IMG/VR virus record: IMGVR_UViG_3300045999_007595 | Span: 1 to 20,931 of that record | DNA: 20,931 nt | Reading direction: 5' to 3' (one strand) | DNA from: a virus | Shown: positions 5,170-13,987 of the stretch, piece by piece | How the letters are laid out: each line of letters opens with the position of its first letter | How positions within the stretch are numbered: position 1 is the first letter of the stretch | Translations under genes and position numbers: made by a program | The notes under the pieces: model-generated | Databases searched by the model: none | Told to the model about the DNA's origin: nothing | What the model saw: only the letters and a program-made list of their open reading frames with translations

Positions 5170-5677
5170 TAAATACCGCAGTGGCAGTGCCGGGGCATCC
5201 CGAACCGCTTGAAGTGAATGTGATTGTTTGGCCATTATCAGCAGGGCATAATTGAGTTATTGGAACACCGTTTAAGAAGTAAGTACCAGTTCCACTCCCA
5301 CCGCTAACAGGAATACAAGGCTCGTTTGCACATAATGTAGGCAGTGTGAGAGTAGCAGTTCCTTGTTGAACGCAAAGCACATAAGTGTCCGTGTTTTGGC
5401 AACCAGTTACACCATCAGTAACAGTCAAAGTAATAGTGTAATTCTGCACGATTGCACCCACATCAGCCACGTTAATTGAAGCCGTGCCTTGACCTGTAAA
5501 ACCAAGTGCAGGAGCGATTGCCCACAGGTAGGTAGGTTGCGCTGCGGTTGTGGTTGAATTGGCAACCATTGATTCATTAACGCATTTGGTAACATCGCAT
5601 TGTGCGGTTGAAGCCAATGCGAAAGCCAAAAGAAGGATTGTGAGAAATCCCATAATTTTAAAATGTGTGTTTTTCAT
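5129..5677 (-). CDS. Secreted PKD-like protein
   Basis: ATG 5677 is preferred over 5707: it directly precedes a signal peptide (MKNTHFKIMGFLTILLLAF ... STAQ) and follows an A-rich leader typical of Bacteroidota. The mature protein is Thr/Val/Gly-rich with a PKD-like domain (YLWAIAPALGF ... YTITLTVTDGVTGCQNTDTY) and a second short repeat with paired cysteines (PTLCANEPC, CPADNGQTITF). There is no sorting domain at its own C-terminus. The gene downstream, overlapping by 41 nt in another frame, carries one, so the pair may act together or derive from a split larger protein. Extracellular or virion-surface role inferred. Confidence 0.65.
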   Translation of the reverse strand: MKNTHFKIMGFLTILLLAFALASTAQCDVTKCVNESMVANSTTTAAQPTYLWAIAPALGFTGQGTASINVADVGAIVQNYTITLTVTDGVTGCQNTDTYVLCVQQGTATLTLPTLCANEPCIPVSGGSGTGTYFLNGVPITQLCPADNGQTITFTSSGSGCPGTATAVFNVNPVPVIGVTFN

Positions 5678-5735
5678 TGTGTGTTTGTTTTTGTTTATAT
5701 TTGTCATCAGATTTTCATGTTGTTGATCAAGGGGG

Positions 5736-6239
5736 TTAAGGAGCGATTTCGGTCGCTCCTTTTCTTTTGAATAAGAACCAGTACAAAATCAAAAGCGATC
5801 CGATACTCAATCCAAGTACAAGCAGAAAGTCGCGCGATTCTGCAAGCCACGTTTTTTTCTTAGGTGCTTCCACAGTCACAACCTTAGTACCTGACTTACT
5901 TACATTGCGCTCCATTTGCAATCGCTCAATTATTTGCAATAAACTATCCACATCGCATCGAACCTTTAATCGGTTGTTATCTATGGTCACAGTTGCTCTA
6001 GTGCGCTTACCGTTAATTTGTGCAAGTATTTCATCAATCATAACCTTACCATCGCGGCACTTTAAAAGTGCATAATAAAAGGCACTATCTTCAGGTACCA
6101 CAAATGTATCGCGCACGATGGACACGGTTTCTTTAATCGTTACAGTATCGTGTACCGGACAAGTCGCACAAATTTTCGCACGTCGTTTTTCTGTGATGCA
6201 GCTACTTAGCAACACCAACGCAATCAACATTCTCCACAT
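5736..6239 (-). CDS. Probable unimolecular spanin (lysis lipoprotein with C-terminal membrane segment)
   Basis: The N-terminus has a lipoprotein signal with lipobox LSSC (Cys 14). The middle is a hydrophilic region of about 120 residues with Cys 24, 27, 61 and 95 and a possible helical segment (DSLLQIIERLQMERN). A transmembrane helix at about 138-157 is followed by a basic tail (KRKGATEIAP). A lipid anchor for the outer membrane at one end and an inner-membrane helix at the other is the topology of u-spanins such as T1 gp11, which fuse the two membranes in the last step of lysis. It lies directly after the endolysin and holin-like genes, overlapping the endolysin by 16 nt. The assignment rests on topology and context, not on sequence similarity. 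Confidence 0.6.
   Translation of the reverse strand: MWRMLIALVLLSSCITEKRRAKICATCPVHDTVTIKETVSIVRDTFVVPEDSAFYYALLKCRDGKVMIDEILAQINGKRTRATVTIDNNRLKVRCDVDSLLQIIERLQMERNVSKSGTKVVTVEAPKKKTWLAESRDFLLVLGLSIGSLLILYWFLFKRKGATEIAP
5738..5768 (+). terminator. Strong hairpin at the 3' end of the spanin-like gene, T-tract on + strand
   Basis: AAGGAGCGA (5738-5746) and TCGCTCCTT (5753-5761) form a perfect 9-bp stem with loop TTTCGG, followed on the + strand by TTTCTTTT. On the - strand the hairpin covers the last codons and stop of the gene at 5736-6239 but is followed by ACCCCC, so it should not terminate the late transcript efficiently. It may stop antisense transcription or stabilise mRNA ends. Confidence 0.45.
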
Positions 6240-6814
6240 ATTCTCACATTTTTTAAACTCGATTTCATTCGCATTCTCTTTCTTGTACGGTCGCCATTAT
6301 TAGATGCACCGTTGGAAGCGTTACCTTCCCAACTTTCGATTGAAACACCCAAATCAAGATAAACCAATCCCACATGGTGTGTGCGCTTTAACTTTTTTGA
6401 ATGTATCGTAAACGCTGCTCCAGTTGGTACTACATCACCTGCAGGTTTGCCCCACTTATCCCACGTAGGTGACCAAGCATAAGACTTGGGTGGTTCAATG
6501 TCAAATGCTTTTAAACAAGCCCCTGCCGCACTGCCACACCAAAACGAAGCCACAGGCACACCTGCCATGCGATTCCATTCGTCAATGATTGGGTGGCGGT
6601 TTGAGTTGGCAGGAGTTTCAATAATTCCTGTATGCTTATCCATCCATGCTCGCATACGCACATCCAAAGGCGGTGGCGCAATTGGTTTGGGTAATGGTGG
6701 GCGTGCGCTTAAAAAGTCCGTAGTCGGCTCTAGTTCGCGTACATTCGGGCTTCGATAACCATTGCAGCTACAAAGTAAGCAAAGTAAACCGCAATAAATA
6801 ATAATATTCGCCAT
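6224..6814 (-). CDS. CHAP-like endolysin, probable lipoprotein or exported
   Basis: This 196-residue protein has an N-terminal hydrophobic signal with a lipobox-like LCSC, then a Pro-rich linker (about 38-50). The C-terminal domain resembles a CHAP/NlpC-type Cys-His hydrolase: FWCGSAAGAC with Cys 93, THHVGLVY with His 146/147, and WEGNAS with Glu 163 and Asn 165. Such enzymes cut peptide bonds in peptidoglycan. The 85-nt overlap with the upstream gene is long, but the signal sequence supports this start. With the neighbouring membrane proteins and the spanin-like gene it forms a lysis cluster. Confidence 0.65.
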   Translation of the reverse strand: MANIIIYCGLLCLLCSCNGYRSPNVRELEPTTDFLSARPPLPKPIAPPPLDVRMRAWMDKHTGIIETPANSNRHPIIDEWNRMAGVPVASFWCGSAAGACLKAFDIEPPKSYAWSPTWDKWGKPAGDVVPTGAAFTIHSKKLKRTHHVGLVYLDLGVSIESWEGNASNGASNNGDRTRKRMRMKSSLKNVRICGEC

Positions 6815-7152
6815 AGTCGGTGAAGTTGTGGTTGATTAAATGCATCGATAAAGTCACGATGAAATTGGGTTTGGTCGTTAGAAGTAAACACGCTGTAATA
6901 ATTCCACAAAGCCTTCCAAGTAAATCGAATACCATTGATTGCAAGTAGGTGAAAGAATAGCAATTTAAACCCTGCAACAATTGGGGTTAGAAAGTATTTG
7001 GTTTCGGGAATTGCGGTGGTTTCATCATACCAATAGGCAATCCAAGTAATGATGTGATAGGATGGCAGTATTAATGCCAATCCAAGTAGTTCGTGGTGTT
7101 CGCGGAAAAATGAAATAAGGGACTTACAAGCCCCCCTTACGTTTAGCTTCAT
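6730..7152 (-). CDS. Membrane protein with about three helices, holin or lysis accessory candidate
   Basis: This 140-residue protein has hydrophobic stretches near residues 22-42, 54-74 and 114-134. It is rich in aromatic residues (many Trp, Tyr, Phe and His) and has no recognised domain. It sits between a small holin-like gene and the endolysin, overlapping both (29 nt and 85 nt). Position and topology suggest part of the lysis system; other membrane roles such as superinfection exclusion are possible. Confidence 0.5.
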   Translation of the reverse strand: MKLNVRGACKSLISFFREHHELLGLALILPSYHIITWIAYWYDETTAIPETKYFLTPIVAGFKLLFFHLLAINGIRFTWKALWNYYSVFTSNDQTQFHRDFIDAFNQPQLHRLWRILLFIAVYFAYFVAAMVIEARMYAN

Positions 7153-7333
7153 TTCGTTTGTGTATTTGTGTTTGAACCCATTCGATAAATTTCGCCACCG
7201 CTATCAATGCTGCGAAAAATGCGCCTATAAATTTAAGCACATCGGTAACTGCATTTAAGTTAGCAATGATAAAACTTATGATGAATAATAAAAGAGATGC
7301 CTTGTCAGAAGTGGTAGTTTGGTCGTGTGTCAT
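7124..7333 (-). CDS. Small holin-like protein (69 aa)
   Basis: Two hydrophobic segments are visible (about 13-30 and 35-52), with a polar N-terminus (MTHDQTTTSDK) and a strongly basic C-terminus (HKRNEAKRKGG). Size, topology and location upstream of the endolysin match phage holins, which make the membrane lesion that starts lysis. The start ATG overlaps the stop of the upstream gene (ATGA, 7330-7333), so it is translationally coupled. Confidence 0.6.
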   Translation of the reverse strand: MTHDQTTTSDKASLLLFIISFIIANLNAVTDVLKFIGAFFAALIAVAKFIEWVQTQIHKRNEAKRKGGL

Positions 7334-7845
7334 AAATCGTTTAAAAATCCTAGTATTGTGTTTGCTCGAACGTAGTTTCCATTAACCCCTTCAACCCCGT
7401 TTGAAGTAGCACCGCGATAACCTGTCTTTGTTTTGAATCCAATAGTTGTGGCATTGTATCCGTTTCTATTTACCGTTTCAATCCAAGTAATTAACCTGCC
7501 ACCACCGCCTAAATACTGTTGAACAAAGGTTGATGTATCGCTTAAAAATAAATCAAAATTTGGCTGTGTTAATCCATTGCCAACAAACGAAAGCATGTAC
7601 TCATTCATTCGTTGAATGTTTTGTTGCCTTTTTTCAAAATTAATTTGTGGCACAATTGATTTTAACCTAAAATTTGATGGGGAATATTGTCCAGAAATTA
7701 CTGGAATATAATCGTATAAATCTAAACTAAAATCAGCAGGAACTCCATCGGACAAAGTGAACACTGTTCCAAACTCGTTGCTTACTATTGGAAAAATACT
7801 CCAATTTACTATCGTATCGTTGATAAGGTTTATTCTAATAAACAT
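7330..7845 (-). CDS. Unknown late protein (171 aa), probable tail or fibre accessory
   Basis: No family recognised. The protein has no signal peptide or membrane helix, is rich in Asn, Phe and Ile, and contains GGGG (about 115-118) followed by RLITWIETVNRNGYNATTIG. It is separated from the long fibre-like gene by one base and coupled to the holin-like gene by ATGA. The position suggests a tail-tip, fibre-assembly or receptor-binding accessory. Confidence 0.5.
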   Translation of the reverse strand: MFIRINLINDTIVNWSIFPIVSNEFGTVFTLSDGVPADFSLDLYDYIPVISGQYSPSNFRLKSIVPQINFEKRQQNIQRMNEYMLSFVGNGLTQPNFDLFLSDTSTFVQQYLGGGGRLITWIETVNRNGYNATTIGFKTKTGYRGATSNGVEGVNGNYVRANTILGFLNDL

Positions 7846-7846
7846 A

Positions 7847-9868
7847 TTAATATTTTATTTTGACAAAAGTTCCATTTGCTGGTGAATTTATCATAGTTAC
7901 AAAAAATCTTCTCGATGCAGAATCAGCAGAAATTTTACTTCTATAAGAGCCGCTACCGCCTGTTATATTGCCATAAATAGTTTCAAGTGTATCAAAATTG
8001 TTTAAGTTAATTGATGTAATGTTTAAATTAAGTACGTTTGTTGTTCCTTGCCCTGATGTATGGGAAACATAGCAAATTCCATTAGGCTCATCAACATAAA
8101 TATCGCTAACTCCATTCATACCAGCAATTGTAGCCAAAACTGTAAATGTTGTTGCTGTTGCTGGTTGCAAAAAAACTAATCTTTGATTTCCAGCCGATGC
8201 AACAATATACATATCTAGCGAAGACACATACTTCACATATCTAGTGTTGCTGATTAATGAACTAGGATTAACATTTAATGCGGTAATTGCATTGGTTGAT
8301 TCATTAATTATTGTTACACCACCATTTGTTCCAACTACAACCCTGCCATTCATTGCAGATGAACCATTGGTATTATGCGCCATCCCTGTTGGTGAAGTTC
8401 CAACGGCTGCTATTGTACCTGTCAACGCTCCTGTTGTTGGGTTTACTATCCCAATTGAATTAGAACCAACTTGAGAAATATAACCTTTGGTTGATGAAAA
8501 CTCTAAAACATCATTTGAGTTGCCAATACTAACCATTGTTCCAAAACCTGTGTAGCTTCCAAATATATTTTCACCTGCTACTGCTGCGCTAATATTAATT
8601 CTTGAAATAGTTGATGGAACACCTGTGGCAAATGCCCATATTTCAGGAGTTGATATTCCTTGAACATGAACTAAATGAGTTGCGCCATTTAAAGTCAGTG
8701 TATTAGTAAGTTCACCGTTAGTTGCGTTGTAAATAGTTATTGTGTTGTTGCTGTGATTCGCACAATATACTTTATTTACAGATGGTAGCCAAAGTAATGA
8801 TACTGCCCCAATATTAGAAATAAATGTTTTCTCAATGTACATTCCACCATTAAGTGGCAAGGATGGAAACGACCAAGTTCTATCTTGCGAAAGGTCTTGG
8901 GTAATTCCTTGAATAGTTATTTCGCGGCTAAGCGGAACAAAGTTAGCAAGGTTGGTTATAACTTGACAAAGGTTGTTATCTTCAGTGTGAAGTGTAATTG
9001 TTCTACCGCTGTTATTTACATATATTCTAATCGCTAACCTATCTGTGGCAAGTAGAGTAGTCTGTGGAACTGCCAATGCACTAAAGTATAAATCTAAGGC
9101 AGTGCCATTTGTAATACCTTCAGGGCTACCCGAATTACTTGCAATTAATGACAGCGTTGTGCCATTCCATTTATAAAGTTCAATGTAAAAAGATGGAGTA
9201 CCGCCCGAACTTGATGAACTAAAATAAATTTCAAAATTCCAATTTCCTGCTGGAATTTCAAGTAAATTAGGAACACCTGCATCGGTAATAAATGATTGAA
9301 TGTAACCATTGGTATTAATGGTGAAATTTGTTCCTGCACCTAAGATTGGAATTTTATCCATTTCTTTAAATGCTACACCGCCAAAAGTACCTTGCGAAAC
9401 AGAACCATTTAAGTATAAAGAAGCAGTTGCACCGCCACCGCTTGATGCAGGAAAATTGGCAAGGCTGCCATCACCACGTACATATTGACTTGTGCTTCCA
9501 TTAGCACTTATATTGATGTTTGGAGTTGTGGTTGGGTTTGTAACTGAAACAGATAATGCAGGGCTTACAGGCGATGGAACACTTGCGGAAACACTTGTTA
9601 CTGTTCCGCTGCCACCACCACCACCACCATAATCTTCTAAGTAACCCAATAGCACACCTGCAATTTGATTGGCTGATGTTGCACCTACAATTTCGCTAAC
9701 TAAATAATCAACTGCTTTTCTTTCATTTTGGCTTACACTTGTCAATCGTAAATAATCACCATACGGCTCAACCCGAAGGTTATCTTTGAGCCATTTGGTT
9801 TCAATGGCAGGTGAGCTGCTATCATCGAAAGCAGATATAATTCCGCTGTTATTTACGAATGTAACCAT
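7847..9868 (-). CDS. Fibre-like structural protein with a C-terminal beta-propeller-like region
   Basis: This 673-residue protein has an N-terminal attachment-like part (1-75), a glycine run then SGTVTSVSASVPSPVSPALS, and STSQYVRGDGSLANFPAS (about 127-144), wording common in Bacteroidota phage tail-fibre proteins. A beta-rich middle (about 150-335) is followed by a region from about 340 with repeated short units (VYCANHSNNTITIYNATNGE, IGIVNPTTGALTGTI, VTIINESTNAITAL) that look like blades of a YVTN/NHL-type propeller. This suggests host-receptor or glycan binding at the tail tip. It overlaps the connector gene by 20 nt. Confidence 0.65.
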   Translation of the reverse strand: MVTFVNNSGIISAFDDSSSPAIETKWLKDNLRVEPYGDYLRLTSVSQNERKAVDYLVSEIVGATSANQIAGVLLGYLEDYGGGGGGSGTVTSVSASVPSPVSPALSVSVTNPTTTPNINISANGSTSQYVRGDGSLANFPASSGGGATASLYLNGSVSQGTFGGVAFKEMDKIPILGAGTNFTINTNGYIQSFITDAGVPNLLEIPAGNWNFEIYFSSSSSGGTPSFYIELYKWNGTTLSLIASNSGSPEGITNGTALDLYFSALAVPQTTLLATDRLAIRIYVNNSGRTITLHTEDNNLCQVITNLANFVPLSREITIQGITQDLSQDRTWSFPSLPLNGGMYIEKTFISNIGAVSLLWLPSVNKVYCANHSNNTITIYNATNGELTNTLTLNGATHLVHVQGISTPEIWAFATGVPSTISRINISAAVAGENIFGSYTGFGTMVSIGNSNDVLEFSSTKGYISQVGSNSIGIVNPTTGALTGTIAAVGTSPTGMAHNTNGSSAMNGRVVVGTNGGVTIINESTNAITALNVNPSSLISNTRYVKYVSSLDMYIVASAGNQRLVFLQPATATTFTVLATIAGMNGVSDIYVDEPNGICYVSHTSGQGTTNVLNLNITSINLNNFDTLETIYGNITGGSGSYRSKISADSASRRFFVTMINSPANGTFVKIKY

Positions 9869-10388
9869 ACTTGTTGACTTCTTCTTTTACGAAATCGTTT
9901 ATATCAATATCATTTCCAACTGCACCAATCCTAATTGCGCCAGCGTTCGGGCTTCTTTTTACGCACGTTTGTTTCCACTCGGGGTAAAGGGTTGAGTTGT
10001 CGTTTAAATACTTGACTAATTTTGTTTCAAAAGGTTTTGCATTTTCTCTAGCATTTCCAGCTAATGCAAATAAGGTTTTAGCATCAACAGGCTCGCTAAA
10101 ATCTGTTCTTTTTTGAACTACTCCAAATGCAGTTACATTTATCGCTTGCTTTGGTAGCCATCTTGCATAAGAATAGTAAGCCAAAACAGGCTCGATGTAC
10201 GGCTCCAATGCAGGGTAATTCAATGGTGAAATATCTTCTATGACTTTATCATATAAATCTTCGCCTAGAATGTTTTGAAGTTCTATCATCGCAGCTTCAT
10301 TCACAAAAGGATTCAATGCTTCAACCTTGCAATAGTCGCTGATTGAGCGATATTTCTTTAGTTGTGCTATGGTTAGTAGGGTTCTCAT
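9849..10388 (-). CDS. Probable head-tail connector (adaptor) protein
   Basis: This 179-residue mostly helical protein starts MRTLLTIAQLKKYRSISDYC and continues with VNEAAMIELQNILGEDLYDKV and a helical PYIEPVLAYYSYARWLP segment. It resembles the small helical connector proteins of Bacteroidota phages, encoded next to the portal. It is coupled to the portal gene by ATGA (10385-10388). The role as head-completion or adaptor protein follows from size and context. Confidence 0.5.
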   Translation of the reverse strand: MRTLLTIAQLKKYRSISDYCKVEALNPFVNEAAMIELQNILGEDLYDKVIEDISPLNYPALEPYIEPVLAYYSYARWLPKQAINVTAFGVVQKRTDFSEPVDAKTLFALAGNARENAKPFETKLVKYLNDNSTLYPEWKQTCVKRSPNAGAIRIGAVGNDIDINDFVKEEVNKYGYIRK

Positions 10389-11428
10389 ATTGCGAAAAGT
10401 TTAGGTTTAGCCAAAATACTTAAAGGGATACCCAATATCATTGAAAATATACTACCAATTGTATCGCGATCGGTTTCAGTAACCACATTATAAAGTGCAT
10501 GTGCTTCTTCTAACTCGCTTGAAGTACCTAATTTACCTGCTACCATCACACCTGCAAGCACTGGTGTTTGTTCAAATACACGAATGATACTGCTAATCAC
10601 AGCCCCTTCGGTATATTCCCACAATTTGTCGTTGTTTTGGATGGTGAATGGTTTTAATTCAGGAATTTGAGTATCATCTTCAACTTCAATAATCATTATG
10701 TTACCTACATTGTCAGCCCCTTGGAAGTCAGATATACTGTCGTAAAATTCCTGCCTAGCATTTTCATCTTCAAACTTATTTTTATGGACAAGCATGTGCG
10801 ATGCCATAAAGTTTGTGCGAATGTTTTTCTTTCTAAATGTCTTTACTTCCGTGTCAGTCCCAATATCTTCCAACACTGCATCGCATGGCGCAAGTGGATA
10901 TTCAAATTCATTAGGAAGGTGAATGTAGATTTGTCCAGGATGCTCGTTTATATCTTCAAACCCATCAAAGTTGGTTTTAAACTCATTCGGATTGTAACGT
11001 GGGTAGCGTTTGATTTTACCTGCTGAATAAGGGTTGTTTAAATCCCTTTTATCCCAATTATCATACACTGCAATTGTTCCATCGGTTGAAAGTCTGCAAA
11101 ACTCAACAGGCACATGGCTAAGATTAACCACATCGCCAATCAAATTGTATTGCACATGCAGCGCAAGTGTGCCATACATTGCCCAATCGTTTGTGCAATC
11201 TTCAAGTAGTTTGAAATAGCGTTTGTTTATCACAGCATCGCTAAAGCCTAAGCCCTTGCAATACTTAGCGTAACGCTTCCAACAACCCTTTGCAGTACCC
11301 GAAGCTAAAATCAAATCTCTTACCCTTTGCGGATAGGCATTGTCAGCATCCCAAGCATAGATTTTCTCTAACTTGTAATCGGGCTTAACAATACGTTGGC
11401 GTGTTTTACCACTAATTATTTTCGCCAT
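10385..11428 (-). CDS. Portal protein
   Basis: The 347-residue protein has portal-like features: an N-terminal region describing a packed oligomer (YPQRVRDLILASGTAKGC), a central beta part (HVPVEFCRLSTDGTIAVYDN), a helix-rich segment (FMASHMLVHKNKFEDENARQ) and a C-terminal stretch (VLAGVMVAGKLGTSSELEEA ... ILGIPLSI) like the end of small portal proteins. The portal forms the dodecameric DNA-entry channel at one capsid vertex and docks the terminase. It is short compared with common portals of 400-500 residues. It overlaps both neighbours. Confidence 0.7.
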   Translation of the reverse strand: MAKIISGKTRQRIVKPDYKLEKIYAWDADNAYPQRVRDLILASGTAKGCWKRYAKYCKGLGFSDAVINKRYFKLLEDCTNDWAMYGTLALHVQYNLIGDVVNLSHVPVEFCRLSTDGTIAVYDNWDKRDLNNPYSAGKIKRYPRYNPNEFKTNFDGFEDINEHPGQIYIHLPNEFEYPLAPCDAVLEDIGTDTEVKTFRKKNIRTNFMASHMLVHKNKFEDENARQEFYDSISDFQGADNVGNIMIIEVEDDTQIPELKPFTIQNNDKLWEYTEGAVISSIIRVFEQTPVLAGVMVAGKLGTSSELEEAHALYNVVTETDRDTIGSIFSMILGIPLSILAKPKLFAI

Positions 11429-11816
11429 CTTTTATTTTCTTAGGCTTTTCGACTTTTCTAAAATACTGTTTTGCGTTTGGAAATGCTTTCATCAACTTTT
11501 CAGCTAATTCATCAGTCATTGTGCTGCGTTGGTAAAGTGTAGGATCTTCCATCATCATAAAGGAAGGCACAACCATTTCATATTTTTTCATCGGTATTTT
11601 GTTTGATTTCAAAAATAAACCTTTTTCTCTTAGGTCGTGCTTCATTTGAAAAAAGGCACTCATCGCACAATTGATGCAGCCGCCTTCGTTCGGGTATCGC
11701 TTACCGTAATATTGATGATATAAAACAAAGACCCGAGATATTGCACAAGATTCCTTGCGCTCAACCATCGGGTCTTGTATTATCTGCAACTCGGTTAAAA
11801 GTTGCTCATCGGTCAT
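11412..11816 (-). CDS. Unknown small late protein (134 aa)
   Basis: No family recognised. The protein is charged, with a CINC motif (about residues 48-51) in PNEGGCINCAMSAFFQMKHD, a Met-rich middle and a Lys-rich C-terminus (VEKPKKIKDGENN). It overlaps the portal gene by 17 nt and the upstream gene by 4 nt. A role in head or neck assembly is suggested only by position. Confidence 0.55.
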   Translation of the reverse strand: MTDEQLLTELQIIQDPMVERKESCAISRVFVLYHQYYGKRYPNEGGCINCAMSAFFQMKHDLREKGLFLKSNKIPMKKYEMVVPSFMMMEDPTLYQRSTMTDELAEKLMKAFPNAKQYFRKVEKPKKIKDGENN

Positions 11817-12394
11817 GGTTTCAACAATGAGTTGATAATTCCACGAGTAACCGTGATTGATGTATCAAAGAAAGTAGCTGGTAAGTTTGGTTCTTTTGAT
11901 TGGTCACTTGAACGCAATGTCAAATTGTAAGCCCCTTGTGTTTCTTGATCAGCAACAATACGCTCTGCGGCACGAAGTAACAAACCTGCTTTTAAACCAT
12001 AGATTTCAAACTTAGTAGCATCGTCTGAACCTGCAAAGTTGTTTTCAACTATTGCAATCACACGACCTTGTGCAAGTCTATCAATTTGGTCTTTAATCTC
12101 AGCAGTGTTGTCGAACACTTTGAACAACACTTCGTGGTCGTAATTCTTAGTGTAACGAGTTTCAACCAATACTGAACGTGGTTCAACTGAATCGTTTTGA
12201 CCTTGAAATTTGTAAATAAAAGCACCGCTGGCCAAAGCCAAACCAGTAATTAAATTTGGATTCAAATTGTCAGGCGTGAATCCTGCAACCTCATCATAAT
12301 TGATGAGGTACAGGTTATCGTTTGCTCCTGCTGATATACGCTTAGCGCAATCTAGCAAGATGTTTTGGTTAATGTTAGCGCAACTTGATGGCAT
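11813..12394 (-). CDS. Probable major tail (tube) protein
   Basis: This 193-residue protein with mixed alpha/beta composition has YLINYDEVAGFTPDNLNPN near the start, a middle KNYDHEVLFKVFDNTAEIKD, and a C-terminal NLTLRSSDQSKEPNLPATFF followed by TSITVTRGIINSL. This pattern is typical of tail-tube-like structural proteins in Bacteroidota phages. It lies 21 nt downstream of the capsid gene and is probably co-expressed at high level. Alternatives are a head decoration or head-tail joining protein. Confidence 0.5.
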   Translation of the reverse strand: MPSSCANINQNILLDCAKRISAGANDNLYLINYDEVAGFTPDNLNPNLITGLALASGAFIYKFQGQNDSVEPRSVLVETRYTKNYDHEVLFKVFDNTAEIKDQIDRLAQGRVIAIVENNFAGSDDATKFEIYGLKAGLLLRAAERIVADQETQGAYNLTLRSSDQSKEPNLPATFFDTSITVTRGIINSLLKP

Positions 12395-12415
12395 AATTTA
12401 TTTTATTTTAAAATG

Positions 12416-13492
12416 TTAGTAAGCCACTTGAATCATGTAATCTTCCAACACTTTAGCATCCACTTTGTATGCGCCTTTGAAGTTGGTCAATTCAGTTGTT
12501 TTGTCGTAGAACACATCGAAGTCACTCACTCCGCTTGATGCATCAAAACCAACAGCTAAGTTAGATTTGGTGGTCAACACGGCACGATGTGGTAAGAACC
12601 ATTTAGTACCGTTTGAGAAGTCAGCACGGATGGTGCGATCCCAGAAATTGAATCCGATAATTTCCAAGTCACGGTAACGCAACACGGAAAACCCATTTTC
12701 AATTCGGATAAACGATGCATCGTTACCTTGTGATTCAAGATAGTTTGCATAAGCATTTACCAACGATTGAGAAGCGATTAACACTTTGTCTTGTGCTGCC
12801 ATCAATCTGTAATCCGCTGTGTTGAATAGTGAATTAAAAACATTTTTTGCGGCAACACCATCGTTGGCGTTCAAAACTGAATCTTGCAAAGCAAAAGTAG
12901 CTTCAGAGTTGGCTGCGATTGTTACTCTACGTGCAGGAGTTGCGGCTACAATTGCAAACAATTGCTTCCACAAACCATCGATGATGTTGTAATCGCCTAA
13001 CGATACACCGTTGGTAATTACGCCAGCAGGTGAACTATTGTAGTTACCAGCAGCAGTGTCGTTAAACCAAACGATACGCAAAGCATCTTCAAATGCTGCA
13101 TCACTCATGCGCTCAATTACAAATCGTGCGAAATCAGTTGCAGTTAAGTCAGCAATATTTAAACCGCGATTTTTTGCGTACACCCAAAAAGATGCTTCCA
13201 AGTCGCGGTGGCATTGTTGCAACCAAATTTTTACCATTTCAGGATCCCAAAACTTTTCGCTCATTGGGATATTGGTAGTAGTTACACCAGTACCGCAACC
13301 TGCGTCTTTTTTGGTAATCTTGTTTAATCGACCAAGAAAAGCGATTTGTTTCTTTGCAACAATATCTTCTTCAATGGTGTGAAACTCAGTGATTGCTGGT
13401 TTCTCAAATGTTTTCTCCATGATGGCTTCGGCCATCGTTTTTATTTCTTCACCGTTAAAGGTGAGATTGGCTGGGTTGATTAAGCTGCTCAT
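12416..13492 (-). CDS. Major capsid protein (HK97 fold expected)
   Basis: This 358-residue protein lies directly after the protease/scaffold gene. It has a long helical region (WLQQCHRDLEASFWVYAKN, FARFVIERMSDAAFEDALRI), an AGVITNGVSLGDYN segment and a C-terminal beta part (DLEIIGFNFWDRTIRADFSN) with conserved-looking PHRAVLTTKSNLAVG. Length and context fit the HK97-type shell protein of many tailed phages. ATG 13492 follows an A-rich leader. A prohead maturation protease next to it implies N-terminal processing. Confidence 0.75.
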   Translation of the reverse strand: MSSLINPANLTFNGEEIKTMAEAIMEKTFEKPAITEFHTIEEDIVAKKQIAFLGRLNKITKKDAGCGTGVTTTNIPMSEKFWDPEMVKIWLQQCHRDLEASFWVYAKNRGLNIADLTATDFARFVIERMSDAAFEDALRIVWFNDTAAGNYNSSPAGVITNGVSLGDYNIIDGLWKQLFAIVAATPARRVTIAANSEATFALQDSVLNANDGVAAKNVFNSLFNTADYRLMAAQDKVLIASQSLVNAYANYLESQGNDASFIRIENGFSVLRYRDLEIIGFNFWDRTIRADFSNGTKWFLPHRAVLTTKSNLAVGFDASSGVSDFDVFYDKTTELTNFKGAYKVDAKVLEDYMIQVAY

Positions 13493-13498
13493 CGTGTG

Positions 13499-13987
13499 TT
13501 ATTTTTTTAAATCTTCTTTTGTAAATCTTTTTGCGTTCGGGTCTGCTGGCTTCGCTTTAGGAGTAAACCCTTTGCGTTGCTGTGCGAATGCTTTTGTAGT
13601 TTGGTTAAGTTTAGCTTCAAAATCTTTCAAAGCATTGTTAGCTGTTTCCAATTCGGCAGTCAATCGAGAATTTTCAGCTTTAAGGGCTTCCATTTCTTCT
13701 TCATCTTCTTTGTAAGAAGCCATTACCACTTCGGTAATAACACCGCCTTCGGTAACGATTACACTTCCATCTGCAAGTGTGTGTGAGCCATCGGGAGCAG
13801 ATTCACCGTTCACAGTAACTACATCACCAACTGCTGGCTCTGCTGCTTCTGTTTCAATTGTTACTTCTGTTCCATCTTCAAGTGTGGTGGTTAGCGCCTT
13901 TGGCTGCTCACCATCAACCAAAGCCTTAAAAAGACGTTGGATTTTTGCGACAATACTTTTGTCGACTGCTGGTTTTGTTTGTGACAT
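13499..13987 (-). CDS. Possible separate scaffold protein from an internal start
   Basis: In the protease frame, ATG 13987 (residue 180, MSQTKPAVDKS) sits exactly at the boundary between the protease and the scaffold. It is preceded by an A-rich stretch (AAACTAAACACAAATAAA) that looks like the leaders of real genes here. Initiation there would give a 162-residue scaffold with the coiled coil and basic tail. Lambda C/Nu3 is the known precedent for such nested genes. It is a prediction; the A-rich stretch also encodes part of the linker. Confidence 0.4.
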   Translation of the reverse strand: MSQTKPAVDKSIVAKIQRLFKALVDGEQPKALTTTLEDGTEVTIETEAAEPAVGDVVTVNGESAPDGSHTLADGSVIVTEGGVITEVVMASYKEDEEEMEALKAENSRLTAELETANNALKDFEAKLNQTTKAFAQQRKGFTPKAKPADPNAKRFTKEDLKK

